A stretch of 64,000 bases of DNA from Pseudoalteromonas byunsanensis (GCF_001854475.1 NZ_MNAN01000037.1:1-64000); one strand, 5' to 3'. Shown: positions 45,148 to 55,435, counted from the first letter of the stretch. Notes: generated by a model not told the origin, from the letters alone. Numbers and translations are program-made.

Positions 45148-46698
45148 TTAGCGTTTAAAACGTACCACTAACTCATACATTTCACTGGCAACATTGCTCA
45201 GCTCACCGCTTACTTGCTTGACTGAATCTGCACTGTTCAAACTATCATTTGCCAAGCCCGCGATATTAACAATCTGCTGATTAATATCATCAGAAACAGC
45301 CGCTTGTTCTTCCACTGATGTTGCAATTTGCATCGACATATCATGAATTTGACGAACGGCCTGCTGAATTTGATTCAACATATCAGTACTTTGTGCCAGT
45401 TGCTCGATACCAGACAATGATTCCTGCTCACCTTGCTGGGCAATGTTCACCGCATGTTGTGTACTGTCGCTGAGTTCATTAATGATTGTGTGAATTTCTT
45501 TAGTCGATTGTTGAGTTCTTTGTGCTAAATGGCGCACTTCATCAGCAACCACTGCAAAACCACGGCCTTGCTCACCTGCTCTAGCGGCTTCAATGGCTGC
45601 ATTCAGTGCTAGCAAGTTAGTTTGTTCGGCGATTTGTTCAATTATTTGCGCAGCATCAGCAATGCGTGTGGTTTGCTTAGACACACCTAAAACAGAATCA
45701 CGGATCTGCAACACCGTTTCACCCAAAGCTTCAATAGCGTGCTTGGTAAGCTCCCCTATCCGTGCGCTTTCATCAGCCATTGATAGGGCACTTTGCGCAT
45801 GTTCAGCGCTAACCTGTACATTGCCGGATACATCGTTGATGGTTGTACTCATTTCATTCATGGCCGTGGCGACCTGTTCAGTCTCAAGCTGTTGGCTTTG
45901 TAATTGTTGATAGGTATCACCAGCTTGCCCTAGAGCTTGCTTTGCACCAGAAGTAACATGTTTGGCTGCATGTTCAATTCGGGTGATCACGGTATCTAAA
46001 TGTGCTTGTTCGCTGAGCAAGCGCACCTGAATGTTAGCCATTTTGCCATCCCATGTGGAATAAACTTGGGTTGCAACATCATCACAGAAACTATGAGATA
46101 AGCTGTGCTCTAACCTTTTTAACTGTTCACTGTCACGCCAAAGACTGTAACCACATAGGCTTACACTATTGATTAGTAACCAAAAAAATGCACTACTAGA
46201 CGAAACAAACCACCACAGGGCTAAACCCACTACACTCATAATTACAGGCCATATAACCCGTAACTTAGGCCATTTGAATGGTGCTCTTTTTTGATTAAGC
46301 AAAGTGTCATATAACGCCTGCGCCCTAGTAACAGTCTCTTTGTCTGGGCAACGCCTTACCGATTCATAGCCTACAACCTTACCTTTTTGAGTAACCGGTG
46401 TAACGTAAGCATCAACCCAATAAAAATCACCGTTTTTACAACGATTTTTAACTATACCCATCCAAGGTTTACCGGCTTTTAGTTGCTCCCACATTGTGGC
46501 AAACGCCTGTGCAGGCATATCTGGGTGACGGACTATATTATGAGGCTGGCCTATCAATTCTTCGCGAGAAAAGCCACTGACAGCGACAAAATGCTCATTA
46601 CAATCAACAATTCGTCCTTGCAAATCAGTCACTGAAATTAGTTTTACATCTGGCGAAAAATGTTTCTGCTGTTGTGTTACTGGTTGATTGAGACGCAT
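45148..46698 (-). CDS. Aer-like PAS-containing methyl-accepting chemotaxis protein
   Basis: The 516-residue protein has an N-terminal PAS domain (about 15-120: ITDLQ-type start ISVTDLQGRIVDCNEHF, SGFSREELIGQPHNIVRHPDMP, FYWVDAYVTPVTQKG), which matches the FAD-binding PAS of Aer. Two membrane segments follow (about 160-200) and then a long methyl-accepting coiled coil with the invariant hairpin tip (EQTNLLALNAAIEAARAGEQ, then GRGFAVVADEVRHLAQRT). It probably senses redox or oxygen and signals to CheA. ATG 46698 (MRLNQPV) has AGAGGG just upstream; the frame opens earlier but that extension is cysteine-rich. It is single and divergent from hemH. Confidence 0.88.
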   Translation of the reverse strand: MRLNQPVTQQQKHFSPDVKLISVTDLQGRIVDCNEHFVAVSGFSREELIGQPHNIVRHPDMPAQAFATMWEQLKAGKPWMGIVKNRCKNGDFYWVDAYVTPVTQKGKVVGYESVRRCPDKETVTRAQALYDTLLNQKRAPFKWPKLRVIWPVIMSVVGLALWWFVSSSSAFFWLLINSVSLCGYSLWRDSEQLKRLEHSLSHSFCDDVATQVYSTWDGKMANIQVRLLSEQAHLDTVITRIEHAAKHVTSGAKQALGQAGDTYQQLQSQQLETEQVATAMNEMSTTINDVSGNVQVSAEHAQSALSMADESARIGELTKHAIEALGETVLQIRDSVLGVSKQTTRIADAAQIIEQIAEQTNLLALNAAIEAARAGEQGRGFAVVADEVRHLAQRTQQSTKEIHTIINELSDSTQHAVNIAQQGEQESLSGIEQLAQSTDMLNQIQQAVRQIHDMSMQIATSVEEQAAVSDDINQQIVNIAGLANDSLNSADSVKQVSGELSNVASEMYELVVRFKR

Positions 46699-47029
46699 AC
46701 ACCCTCTCACATGCTGTTTATATATGCGCTGAGCGCACGACGCTAAAATGGGTGTGAAAGGTACTGTGCTGTTCTTCCCCATGCAAATATAATTAGTCCA
46801 ACACCCTAAAAAATAAGGTAAAAGCATGAGCTAAATAAACAAAATCATGGCAAACTCATACTTCATTCTAGTTTTTCCTTAGATCAGACATTTGCAATCA
46901 GAGAGATCCAGTTTACAGTTACGAACGTACTGATAATCTTGTAAAATTATCCAGCATGATGAGAGTGAGCGTTAATACCAACCAGTTCACCTGTCATAGT
47001 TTTCCAGCAGCAACTCAAAGGAGCCGTGT

Positions 47030-48049
47030 GTGTCACGTTTTTCAGCGATTACCGATAACCCTCACGATGGGCGATTCAATCACAAAACCGGTATTTTGGT
47101 TACCAATTTGGGTAGCCCCGATGCCCCCACAGCGAAAGCGTTACGCGTCTATCTTGCTGAATTTTTATCCGACCCACGTATTGTTGAAATCCCGAGGCTT
47201 GTGTGGTTAATGATCCTGCATGGCATTATTTTGCGTGTCAGGCCAAAAAAGTCGGCCAAGGCTTATCAGAGTATTTGGACTGAGCACGGCTCACCATTAG
47301 TCCATATTTCACAGCAGCAAACCGATAAATTGGCCAAACTCATCAAACACAGTGGCTTTAAAAATACAGAAGTAGTCATGGCGATGCGCTATGGCAATCC
47401 GTCAATTGAAGCAGGTCTTGAAGCTTTAAGAGACAAAGGTTTAACACGCATCATCGTGCTGCCACTGTACCCACAATATTCTAGCCCGACCACCGGATCT
47501 ACTTTTGATGCGGTGGCAGATGTATTGAAAAAGTGGCGCTGGGTTCCTGAATTACATTTCATCAATGGTTATCACAAAAACCCTTTGTATATAGAAGCGC
47601 TGGCCAATACCATCGCAGAAGATTTAGCGGCTAATGGTACACCGCAGAAGCTGGTATTTTCTTATCATGGTATGCCTAAGAGATTCCTTGACCACGGTGA
47701 CCCGTACCACTGTTTATGCCAGCAAACAACGCGATTAGTTGTAGAGAAACTAGGGCTAGACAAATCTCTGGTTGAAACAACATTCCAAAGCCGCTTTGGT
47801 AAGGCCGAATGGCTGCAACCCTATACTGATGCAACCCTAGCAAGCTACCCCGAACAAGGTATCAAAGACATTGCAATTATTAGCCCCGCTTTTAGTGCCG
47901 ATTGTCTAGAAACTTTAGAAGAACTCGAAGAAGAAAACCGTGAAATATTTGAGCATGCTGGTGGCGAAAAGTACCGTTATATTGCAGCATTAAATGACCG
48001 TGATGACCATATCAATGCGTTGTTTGATGTGATTAAACCTCTATTGTAA
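47030..48049 (+). CDS. hemH: Ferrochelatase
   Basis: The 339-residue protein has ferrochelatase motifs: GILVTNLGSPDAPTAKALRVYL, LPLYPQYSSPTTGST, FSYHGMPKRFLDHGDPYHC (with the metal-site His) and SPAFSADCLETLEELEEENR (catalytic Glu region). It inserts Fe2+ into protoporphyrin IX, the last step of haem synthesis. The start is GTG, seven bases after AAAGGAG (47017-47023). Length fits bacterial HemH. It is a single gene, convergent with the DUF2306 gene. Confidence 0.96.
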   Translation: MSRFSAITDNPHDGRFNHKTGILVTNLGSPDAPTAKALRVYLAEFLSDPRIVEIPRLVWLMILHGIILRVRPKKSAKAYQSIWTEHGSPLVHISQQQTDKLAKLIKHSGFKNTEVVMAMRYGNPSIEAGLEALRDKGLTRIIVLPLYPQYSSPTTGSTFDAVADVLKKWRWVPELHFINGYHKNPLYIEALANTIAEDLAANGTPQKLVFSYHGMPKRFLDHGDPYHCLCQQTTRLVVEKLGLDKSLVETTFQSRFGKAEWLQPYTDATLASYPEQGIKDIAIISPAFSADCLETLEELEEENREIFEHAGGEKYRYIAALNDRDDHINALFDVIKPLL

Positions 48050-48057
48050 TCATCAGC

Positions 48058-48085
48058 TGGCACAGCTCAAGAGCGAACTGTGCCA
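48058..48085. terminator. Hairpin after hemH
   Basis: TGGCACAG (48058-48065) pairs with CTGTGCCA (48078-48085) around a 12-base centre that holds a nested GCTC/GAGC stem; it lies 8 bases after the hemH stop and before the converging gene. It lacks a long T-tract. Confidence 0.45.
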
Positions 48086-48100
48086 CTGTTCTCCACCAAA

Positions 48101-48841
48101 CTAGCAGCCAACTCTAAACTTGGTCGTGTAATGACGACGGCCCCAAGATATGGCAACAACACCAATCACTGAAGGCAAGATCCAACTTAGAAATACCGCC
48201 TGCTCTCCCAAAATATAACTAAACACATGACGCCCACCTACTGCAGAGAATGCAGTATACACACCAATACCCGACCCTAACATGGCTCCCATGTGCTCAA
48301 TCACCCACGCTCTTGGCGCAATATTACGTTGAGCAACGTACCGCAACATCCTAGTACCCACTAGCAATGAAACCCCAGCAAATACTATCAATAATGTCTG
48401 CGAAAATTGTATTCCCACCAACAAAGAAAGGGTAGCAACCACCAGCAATAGAATGAGTAACGACAAATGCAAAGGAGTGCGCAACAAACTAGCGTTACCT
48501 TTGGCTTTTAACACCCGCTCACCATGATAAATTGACGCCAGTACCAAAAGCGACAGCATTAATAAAAACAGCGCAAAAATTCTACTTTGTTGAATATACT
48601 GTACTTGCTGCTGAACATCGGCAAAGCCTTTTGGCTTGGCACTGAGTGGGTCGGCCAATACTAAAATACACGCCAACACCCCCAGTATTGAAGTGCCATA
48701 CATTGCCCAGTTGTAATATCGTCCAAAACGATTGTGCGCGCCCCCCCCCTTTTTTGCGATTACCGGCACCCAAAATAATAGCAAAGCGAAACTACCTAAA
48801 ATAATATGTGTATATACTGCAAACTTGTGGATGTATTCCAT
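48101..48841 (-). CDS. DUF2306-like multi-pass membrane protein
   Basis: The 246-residue protein has seven predicted helices and the conserved early motif AKKGGGAHNRFGRYYNWAMY, as found in DUF2306 and related proteins (GTSILGVLACI, IYHGERVLKAKG, PRAWVIEHMGAMLGSGIGVY). Function is unknown; the conserved His residues in helices might bind haem. GAGGAAAA lies seven bases ahead of the ATG. A run of nine G on the coding strand follows six A (48741-48755), inside the conserved motif, and could slip. The gene ends close to hemH tail to tail. Confidence 0.75.
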   Translation of the reverse strand: MEYIHKFAVYTHIILGSFALLLFWVPVIAKKGGGAHNRFGRYYNWAMYGTSILGVLACILVLADPLSAKPKGFADVQQQVQYIQQSRIFALFLLMLSLLVLASIYHGERVLKAKGNASLLRTPLHLSLLILLLVVATLSLLVGIQFSQTLLIVFAGVSLLVGTRMLRYVAQRNIAPRAWVIEHMGAMLGSGIGVYTAFSAVGGRHVFSYILGEQAVFLSWILPSVIGVVAISWGRRHYTTKFRVGC

Positions 48842-49009
48842 GACTTTTCCTCATTCAAAATTCATGCAATATAGATTAGAGAATGGTCGCGTATTCACAC
48901 AGTCACGAATGTCATGTTATGACTATGACAAATGTCATGGCCCGATAACGAATACTAGCAAGTCGCTACAATGGGCGTTATGATAAGTATAAAAAAGGCG
49001 TAGTATTGA

Positions 49010-50116
49010 GTGTTTAAGTACCAACCAACTTGGCTATTTACCGTTTTACTTACATGGGCAGCCGTAGCTTTTCCCAGTTTGTTTAACGCATCGCGACAAG
49101 TAATTAGCACCTCAGAGTACACACTGCACGGCTTGTTTTTGATACTCACTCTGTTTGTCGTGAACGAGTCTACTCGAATTGGCTATCTTATTCGTTACAT
49201 CCTGTTAGCCAGCCTTGTAGCCGTGCTGTGTAGCTTGTTTTTCATCAGTGAGGTTAATCTCATACTGATTTATAGCGTTATGCTGTGCTCTATACTGGTG
49301 TTTTATCTACCAGCTCTAGTCTGTTACGGATATATTTTCATTATTCATGGCTTATTTTTGGTCAGTCATGCGCTGTACTGGCAACATGGCTGGCTGTGGG
49401 CCAACGCAGCAATGTTTACAGCATTTCATTTTTTTGCCTTGGTGGTTACCCAGCGTATGATCAGTGAAAAACAAGCAAAAGAACAACTAGCCTTAACCAA
49501 TGCTAAACTTGAAGCCACACAGAGCTTGTTAAGCACAGCTGCTGAACAAAGCGAACGACTGCGGCTTGCCAGAGATCTCCATGATGATGTTGGTCACAGC
49601 CTAACTTCTCTTATTATTAATCTAGATATCGCCAGACGCACCTGTAATGATGAACTCCAGCAGCAAATACAGGCCTGTTATGAACAGGCCAAGCAAGCAC
49701 TACAAACAACACGCTCAGTAGTAAGTGATAAGCGAGACAATGTCGGCTTTAACCTGATTGATTGCCTGCACAAGTTGACGCAACAAACTCCCAGACTTGA
49801 TATACAACTTGACGTAGAACAGCACCTTGATAAGGTTCATCTGGATACGGCGCAGTGTATATTGAAATGCACACAAGAAGCCATCACCAATACACTTAAA
49901 CATGCCACCAGTGCAACATGCATGAAGATTAAACTAGAACACATTCATTCTCAGTTAGTGCTAACCATTTGTGATAATGGTGTGTTCTCTGGTGCCATTG
50001 TGTACGGTAATGGCCTAAAAGGTATGCAGGAACGTGTTTCACTGCTGGCAGGAAAACTTAATTTAATCAATTCAAAGCAAGGGCTTACCTTGGTCATTAG
50101 AGTTCCCTATGAATAA
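49010..50116 (+). CDS. DesK/NarX-type sensor histidine kinase (HisKA_3)
   Basis: The 368-residue protein has about five or six N-terminal membrane helices (residues 1-150), a short coiled coil (about 155-180) and a HisKA_3 domain with the phospho-acceptor in LARDLHDDVGHSLTSLIINL (His191). The HATPase part is short (CTQEAITNTLKHATSATCM, ICDNGV, GNGLKGMQERVSLL). It signals to the response regulator whose gene overlaps by 8 bases. GTG 49010 follows AAGG at 11 bases. The sensed signal is unknown; membrane state or a small hydrophobic molecule is typical for this layout. Confidence 0.88.
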   Translation: MFKYQPTWLFTVLLTWAAVAFPSLFNASRQVISTSEYTLHGLFLILTLFVVNESTRIGYLIRYILLASLVAVLCSLFFISEVNLILIYSVMLCSILVFYLPALVCYGYIFIIHGLFLVSHALYWQHGWLWANAAMFTAFHFFALVVTQRMISEKQAKEQLALTNAKLEATQSLLSTAAEQSERLRLARDLHDDVGHSLTSLIINLDIARRTCNDELQQQIQACYEQAKQALQTTRSVVSDKRDNVGFNLIDCLHKLTQQTPRLDIQLDVEQHLDKVHLDTAQCILKCTQEAITNTLKHATSATCMKIKLEHIHSQLVLTICDNGVFSGAIVYGNGLKGMQERVSLLAGKLNLINSKQGLTLVIRVPYE

Positions 50117-50750
50117 AATAAAAGTACATTTAATTGATGATCAGTGCCTCATTAGACAAGGTATGCGCTCATTGTTACAACTGAGCGAAAACATAATCGT
50201 CACAGGTGAAGCCGACGGTGGCGATTCATTTTTGCAGCAACTAGAGAATAATCAGGTAGATGCAGATGTGATATTACTCGACATGCGTATGCCAAAAGGC
50301 TCAGGTTTGGATGTACTCAATGCCCCCCAGAGCCTACAAAGCGATTTAAAGTTTTTGATTTTAACAACATTTAATGAGAATGATCTGCTACTTGGTGGTA
50401 TGGCTGCAGGTGCAAAAGGTTATTTGCTTAAAGATGTGTCACTGGAAGAGTTAGTTGCAGCAATTGAGCGAGTACAACAAGGTGAAATCGTATTGCAAAG
50501 TGAACTAACACAGCAGTTAATAAAGGCAAAGCTTGAGCTTGCAGCCAGTGAGCTGCCATCACTCACCGACAAAGAAAAGCAGATTTTGTCCCTGATGGTA
50601 TCTGGTTTATCAAATAAAGAAATTGCGGAAAAAGTATTTAACGCTGAGGGGACGGTACGTAACCACGTGTCAAATATTTTAAGTAAACTGCAAGTCAGGG
50701 ACCGTACGCAGGCCATTCTAAAAACACTTGAAACAGGTATACTTAAATAG
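50109..50750 (+). CDS. NarL/FixJ-family response regulator
   Basis: The 213-residue protein has a receiver (VHLIDDQCLIRQG, phospho-Asp58 in VILLDMRMPKGSG, KGYLLKDVSLEEL) and a C-terminal LuxR-type HTH (SLTDKEKQILSLMVSGLSNK, EKVFNAEGTVRNHVSNILSK). Its gene overlaps the kinase gene by 8 bases, and both proteins are clearly one two-component pair. Targets are unknown; no binding site could be assigned. Confidence 0.93.
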   Translation: MNKIKVHLIDDQCLIRQGMRSLLQLSENIIVTGEADGGDSFLQQLENNQVDADVILLDMRMPKGSGLDVLNAPQSLQSDLKFLILTTFNENDLLLGGMAAGAKGYLLKDVSLEELVAAIERVQQGEIVLQSELTQQLIKAKLELAASELPSLTDKEKQILSLMVSGLSNKEIAEKVFNAEGTVRNHVSNILSKLQVRDRTQAILKTLETGILK

Positions 50751-50784
50751 CAAATTACGCCCCCAAAAGCACAATCATCTGCCA

Positions 50785-50812
50785 TGTTGTCAATTATGAT
50801 AATTGCACAACA
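50785..50812. terminator. Hairpin between converging response-regulator and acyltransferase genes
   Basis: TGTTGT-CAATTA pairs with TAATTG-ACAACA around TGA, a 12-bp stem with one bulged C, immediately after the minus-strand stop at 50814 and 35 bases after the plus-strand stop. Confidence 0.6.
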
Positions 50813-50813
50813 C

Positions 50814-51959
50814 TTAAGTATTTTGCGCCGTTTTGACAGGCCTGTTACACGTAACCGATTTTGATTTTAAACCAAATAGATAGCGACAAACATTAAAGGG
50901 ATTGATCACATATACACAAATCAAAATACACATCACAAACGAGCTAACTAGCAAACTAAGCGACTTTAGGGCAATACTCGCCTGCCACTGTACAATGTAA
51001 AAAGCCAGTACCACAATAACCGTTTGATGTAATATGTAAAATGGATAAATTAGCTCATTGGCAGCTTTGAGCCATTTTGGGGTCGTTTTACAATGAGTAA
51101 TTGCATAGCCCACTAAAACCAGCAAGCCCGACCATGAAACTAGGGTACACACTAGCCACCACAGTTGCCAGCGTATTTCTAGTGATACATAGGCACTGAT
51201 ATCTGGTTTAAAGTAATAACCATAAAACAACACAGAGCTCAAAATAAACCACTTAAAATTCGTACCACGATGCTGAGCTAGCGCCTGCCATATCTTAGGA
51301 CTTTTTATAAACACCATGCCAATAAGAAAGAAAAATAAAAAGAATAGAGAAACTGATAAGTTATCAATGCTATGACTTTGAGATGGCATAAAGAATTTAA
51401 CTGTTAAGCGCAATGCGACAAGCACACCAACGAGTAAAAACAAGCCGTGGGGATTATCCGACATTCGCTCAATTTTACCCATTACAAAATCAAAACTGGG
51501 TCGCTTCAATAACTGAAACACAGGCACGGCAAGCACCATAAACACAATAAGAAACTCAATAAACCATAAGTGGTTTGATTCAAATGCCAGCAGCAAACTT
51601 TGGTACGCGTCCACTATAGTTGCGTATTCATCAATATGTTCAAAGTAACTCTGTGGTGGAACAATGAACATCAGACCAACAATAAGCGGAACCAATAAAC
51701 GATGAAACTTACTATTAAGAAACGCAAATGAAGAAGTACGTTGTAAGAGCAGATAACTTCCGGCTCCGGCGATAAAAAACAGCGTTTGTAAACGTAATTG
51801 TTCAAAATAAACCATGATATCATCAAGTAACTTGCTTGATTCACGGTTCATTACATGCCAACCATCTCCATTAAATGGCATAAAGACATGGTGTAAAAAT
51901 ACCGCCAAAATCAACAATACCCGTAGCCAATCTAATTCTGAATATCTTAATTTATCCAT
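50814..51959 (-). CDS. Acyltransferase 3 family membrane protein (OpgC-like)
   Basis: The 381-residue protein has about ten membrane helices and the family start motif LRYSELDWLRVLLILAVFLHH, with the catalytic-site His in the first segment, and LFFIAGAGSYLLL. It resembles OpgC/MdoC and other acyltransferase-3 proteins that add acyl groups to glucans, lipids or polysaccharide on the periplasmic side. No carbohydrate synthesis genes flank it, so the acceptor is unknown. Confidence 0.82.
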   Translation of the reverse strand: MDKLRYSELDWLRVLLILAVFLHHVFMPFNGDGWHVMNRESSKLLDDIMVYFEQLRLQTLFFIAGAGSYLLLQRTSSFAFLNSKFHRLLVPLIVGLMFIVPPQSYFEHIDEYATIVDAYQSLLLAFESNHLWFIEFLIVFMVLAVPVFQLLKRPSFDFVMGKIERMSDNPHGLFLLVGVLVALRLTVKFFMPSQSHSIDNLSVSLFFLFFFLIGMVFIKSPKIWQALAQHRGTNFKWFILSSVLFYGYYFKPDISAYVSLEIRWQLWWLVCTLVSWSGLLVLVGYAITHCKTTPKWLKAANELIYPFYILHQTVIVVLAFYIVQWQASIALKSLSLLVSSFVMCILICVYVINPFNVCRYLFGLKSKSVTCNRPVKTAQNT

Positions 51960-52048
51960 TGTTCAATCCCTGTACCGATAGATAAAATAGCATACGTTTA
52001 GATCATACTATTTACCACTTTTATGGACGTATTTTAGCCAAACAGCGT

Positions 52049-54583
52049 TCAGGCAAATTGGGCGTCCGTGCGCTTTTCACGCTCTAACATCTCTAAGCAC
52101 TTCTCTATAGGCTTGGCCTGGCTGTAAAAATACCCCTGGATCAGATGGCAGCCAAACTCAGCTAACATCCCCTGTTGCTGTTGCTGCTCTACCCCTTCGG
52201 CTATCACTTCTATTCCCAGCTGCGAGCTTAAGTCTATCAGGCACTTTATCATCACCTGCTTATTTGAGTCTTCCACCATACTATCAACGAATGACTTATC
52301 TATTTTCACGTAATCAATCGGATTATCAATTAAGTTACTTAAAGACGAATAGCCAGTACAAAAGTCATCTAGCGCCACTTTGACACCTTTAGCACTCAAG
52401 GCCTGTAATACTTGCCAAGTGTAACTATTAGCGGCCATAGATTCCGTCACTTCGATAGTGATAGATTCAAAGGGAAGAGCAAAATCTTGTATCGCTTCAC
52501 TAATAAGTTTCAATTGATTATTACTGGCTTTAAATTCATTAATTGAGCGATTAATAGAAAAACCGATGTGTCCGAAGCCTTGTCGATGAAGCATCGCCAG
52601 ATCACGACAACTGGTTCGTAATACATACTGACCAAGCAAGTGGATCAAACCAAACTCTTCCGCAATAGGAATAAACCGAGCAGGTGAGATAAAGCCTAGT
52701 TCTTCGTCATGCCAACGGATCAAAGCTTCAAATTTAGCACATTGACCACTTTTAACATCAATAACTGGCTGGTAGTGAACTCTAAGTAGCTCATGCTTTA
52801 AGGCATACTTGAGTTTGTCTTTAAGTTTGAGTTTATCTATGTAAGCATTTTGTATAGCTTCATTATGTAAAGCAACGCGCCCTCTCCCTTGCTTTTTGGC
52901 AGTACTCAAAGCATGTGCAGCATTTCGAACCAAAGTCGCGCCGTTTACGTTTTCCTCTACTAAGGAATGCGCTACTCCTATACTTGCACTCAACTCAATT
53001 GTAAGTTCATCAAATACGTAAGGTTCACTTAAAACCCTTTTTACATACTCCGCATGCGCCATCGTGTCATTTAAAGTTTGATTATTTACAAGTAAAGCAA
53101 ACTCATCTCCACCATATCGGCTGGCAATATCCTTTCTTTTAAGAGTTTTTTGCAGCCTATCAGCCACGGTTACAAGAACTTTATCACCCATCTGTGGACC
53201 AAATATATCATTGACCTCTTTGAACCTGTCCAAACCAACAAACAACAAAGATGAAGCCCCAGACTGACTCATACTCTGTAGCACGCTCTTCTCCAAAGTA
53301 TGCATAAAGCTACGACGATTTAACAAGCCTGTAAGTGTTTCATGGTTGGCGTAAAAAGTAAGTTGTGCTTCATTGCGCTTCCACTCGGTGATATCTCTGA
53401 AAATGGCCACATAATTACTTATTTCACCGTTTTCTCCTTTAACCGCATTTAAAATCAACTCTTCAGGAAATACCTGTCCGTTCTTTCTACGATTATATAT
53501 TTCGCCTTTCCACACGCCGGTTTGTTCAAGTTGCTGCCACATTTTTTGATAGAATTTTTTACTTTGCTTACCAGATGATAAGATGCTTGGATCTTCTCCA
53601 TACAATTCTTGTGCGCTATAGCCTGTTTGCGCTTCAAACGCACGATTCACCATCACTATCTTATTGTGTTGATCGGTGATCATAAAAGCTTCTGAAGCAT
53701 TCTCAAATACCACATTTGTAAGTTCTAACTGTCGATTCAAAGCGGTGGTGTAAGTGATGTCTTGTACAGTTGCTCTCATCACTCGTTCAGGCTGCAGGCT
53801 GTCATTTACTTCTACTTCAGCCACAATATGAAACAAACCGTTACTTTGATTTTTGTCTTTGTGAGAAACAACCAATTCGAACGAGTCAATCATCCCATTG
53901 CTAATGTGTTCCATTTGCTCCAATAACCTTTCTTTATCAGGCTCTTGTAAGCTGGCTGAAAAGCTCTCCAGTGATACCAACTCCTCTTGTGTATCGAGCA
54001 GGTTTCGCATTTCCTGACTGAAATAATGCGTACCTTGTTTGGTATACCACGTCCATGAACTCAGCTTGGCGATTCGCTCCCCTGTTGCTAACTGTTTGAG
54101 TAGTCTCTCCTTTGCGTTCATTTCTAGGTTATGGCTTAGCTCAGTAGCCACAATGTGGCCCAGCTCAGAAAACCACATTTTTTCTTGCTCGCTAAAGACT
54201 TTAGGATGATTGAACATACACACCAATATACCGATTGGCTGATGATTTGGTGCACGCAAGGTTAATCCAATATAGCTATTGATATTTAGAGTTTGTAGCA
54301 AGGCATCTTGTGGGTAACGCTGCTGCAAATCAAACTCAAACGTACAAACTTCTTGTGTACACGTGGCATCTTTACAGGGGGTGTGATCCAGTTCATAAAC
54401 AAAATTGTCCACACATTCGCCATGTTGCAAATAATGTAGTGTTTTAACGCGCTTCCCTTCATCTATAAACTTGCCAATAAAGCAATGGTTGCTACTAAAG
54501 TGATGATTAAGCGTATCAAGTACAAATTGGTAGCGCTGCACGCTACTTTGTAAGCTATAAAATTGACTGATCGACAAGTGCAT
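52049..54583 (-). CDS. GAF-PAS-PAS-GGDEF-EAL cyclic-di-GMP protein
   Basis: The 844-residue protein has an N-terminal GAF-like domain (about 1-160) with a C-x(5)-C-x(4)-C motif (HTPCKDATCTQEVC), then two PAS domains (about 165-285 and 290-410; VFENASEAFMITDQHNKIVM), a GGDEF domain (about 415-580) and an EAL domain (about 590-835). The active-site sequences are intact: RYGGDEFALLV for diguanylate cyclase and FEALIRWHDEELG plus DDFCTGYSSLSNL for phosphodiesterase. No membrane segment is present, so it should be soluble. It could make or break c-di-GMP depending on sensor state. It is monocistronic. It lies about 14 kb from the H-NOX locus, so a link is only possible. Confidence 0.9.
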   Translation of the reverse strand: MHLSISQFYSLQSSVQRYQFVLDTLNHHFSSNHCFIGKFIDEGKRVKTLHYLQHGECVDNFVYELDHTPCKDATCTQEVCTFEFDLQQRYPQDALLQTLNINSYIGLTLRAPNHQPIGILVCMFNHPKVFSEQEKMWFSELGHIVATELSHNLEMNAKERLLKQLATGERIAKLSSWTWYTKQGTHYFSQEMRNLLDTQEELVSLESFSASLQEPDKERLLEQMEHISNGMIDSFELVVSHKDKNQSNGLFHIVAEVEVNDSLQPERVMRATVQDITYTTALNRQLELTNVVFENASEAFMITDQHNKIVMVNRAFEAQTGYSAQELYGEDPSILSSGKQSKKFYQKMWQQLEQTGVWKGEIYNRRKNGQVFPEELILNAVKGENGEISNYVAIFRDITEWKRNEAQLTFYANHETLTGLLNRRSFMHTLEKSVLQSMSQSGASSLLFVGLDRFKEVNDIFGPQMGDKVLVTVADRLQKTLKRKDIASRYGGDEFALLVNNQTLNDTMAHAEYVKRVLSEPYVFDELTIELSASIGVAHSLVEENVNGATLVRNAAHALSTAKKQGRGRVALHNEAIQNAYIDKLKLKDKLKYALKHELLRVHYQPVIDVKSGQCAKFEALIRWHDEELGFISPARFIPIAEEFGLIHLLGQYVLRTSCRDLAMLHRQGFGHIGFSINRSINEFKASNNQLKLISEAIQDFALPFESITIEVTESMAANSYTWQVLQALSAKGVKVALDDFCTGYSSLSNLIDNPIDYVKIDKSFVDSMVEDSNKQVMIKCLIDLSSQLGIEVIAEGVEQQQQQGMLAEFGCHLIQGYFYSQAKPIEKCLEMLEREKRTDAQFA

Positions 54584-54836
54584 AAAATCCCGTTACTCAA
54601 TTGGCCCTAAATCAGAAAAAGCCTATGCAAACAGCAAATAGTAGCAAACTAAACTACAGACAACTTTTAACCGGATCAATAAAACTGCGATTGAAACGAT
54701 AATTATCTACGCAATTAGTTGCTAACACTTTACAAATAATTGCAATACATTCGCGCAGTTTCTTACAGTTTATTACTGGTGAGTTTTTGGCTAGTTCTTA
54801 ATAATAACAAGTACACAAACTGTTCAGGAAAGTCCG

Positions 54837-55247
54837 ATGAAAAATTTGCTAATTGCAGTCACTACTGCAGCCATACTCAGCGCTTGTGCACATCATGATG
54901 ATGTTAGACCAGGTAACAATAGCCAACATTATGTCGTTATCAAATCTGTTGATAGAAACGAAGGGATAAAAGAAGCATTGAGCCAAGCAACACACTATTG
55001 TGAGCAAAGCCAAGGCACGATGATCGTTTTAAATGAAACGGTTGAGTACACAAACGAAATACCAGAGCATGATTATTTGAAAACCCGTTCAACTACAGAG
55101 TTTATAACGGAAGCTGGGTCATGGTTATGGATACTTGGAGATGGATACGTTGATGATGTAGCGGCAGTAGCAACCATCGCAGGTGCAGGTAAGCTTCACA
55201 GTATGGGAGCTCCTTACTCAGTCACCGTTAACTTCCGCTGCGCATAA
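54837..55247 (+). CDS. Small lipoprotein of unknown function
   Basis: The 136-residue protein has a lipobox AILSAC (Cys17) and a short acidic tail, then HYVVIKSVDRNEGIKEALSQ and two cysteines (HYCEQ and the C-terminal FRC) that could form a disulfide. The second half has a glycine-rich hydrophobic stretch (WLWILGDGYVDDVAAVATIAG). AGGAA precedes the ATG. I do not recognise a family. It stands alone. Confidence 0.65.
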   Translation: MKNLLIAVTTAAILSACAHHDDVRPGNNSQHYVVIKSVDRNEGIKEALSQATHYCEQSQGTMIVLNETVEYTNEIPEHDYLKTRSTTEFITEAGSWLWILGDGYVDDVAAVATIAGAGKLHSMGAPYSVTVNFRCA

Positions 55248-55435
55248 TGCGTATTATCTAGGTTTGGGTATGCATTTTCATCGCAAAAAAGCTTACCCAC
55301 CCTGAGTACGCAAGCAACAACCTAGATTCACATTACTGTTCCGATTACTTCTACTTTATGAGCAAGGCAATCTTTTGTTTTATATAACAATCCTATATAT
55401 TAGTGCCCTACACATTCATAATAAGAAAGAAATAA

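Noticed and set aside
55257..55326. Wide inverted repeat TCTAGGTT / AACCTAGA with an inner GGGTA/TACCC
   Set aside because: Arms are short and the loop large; not convincing as a terminator or element end.
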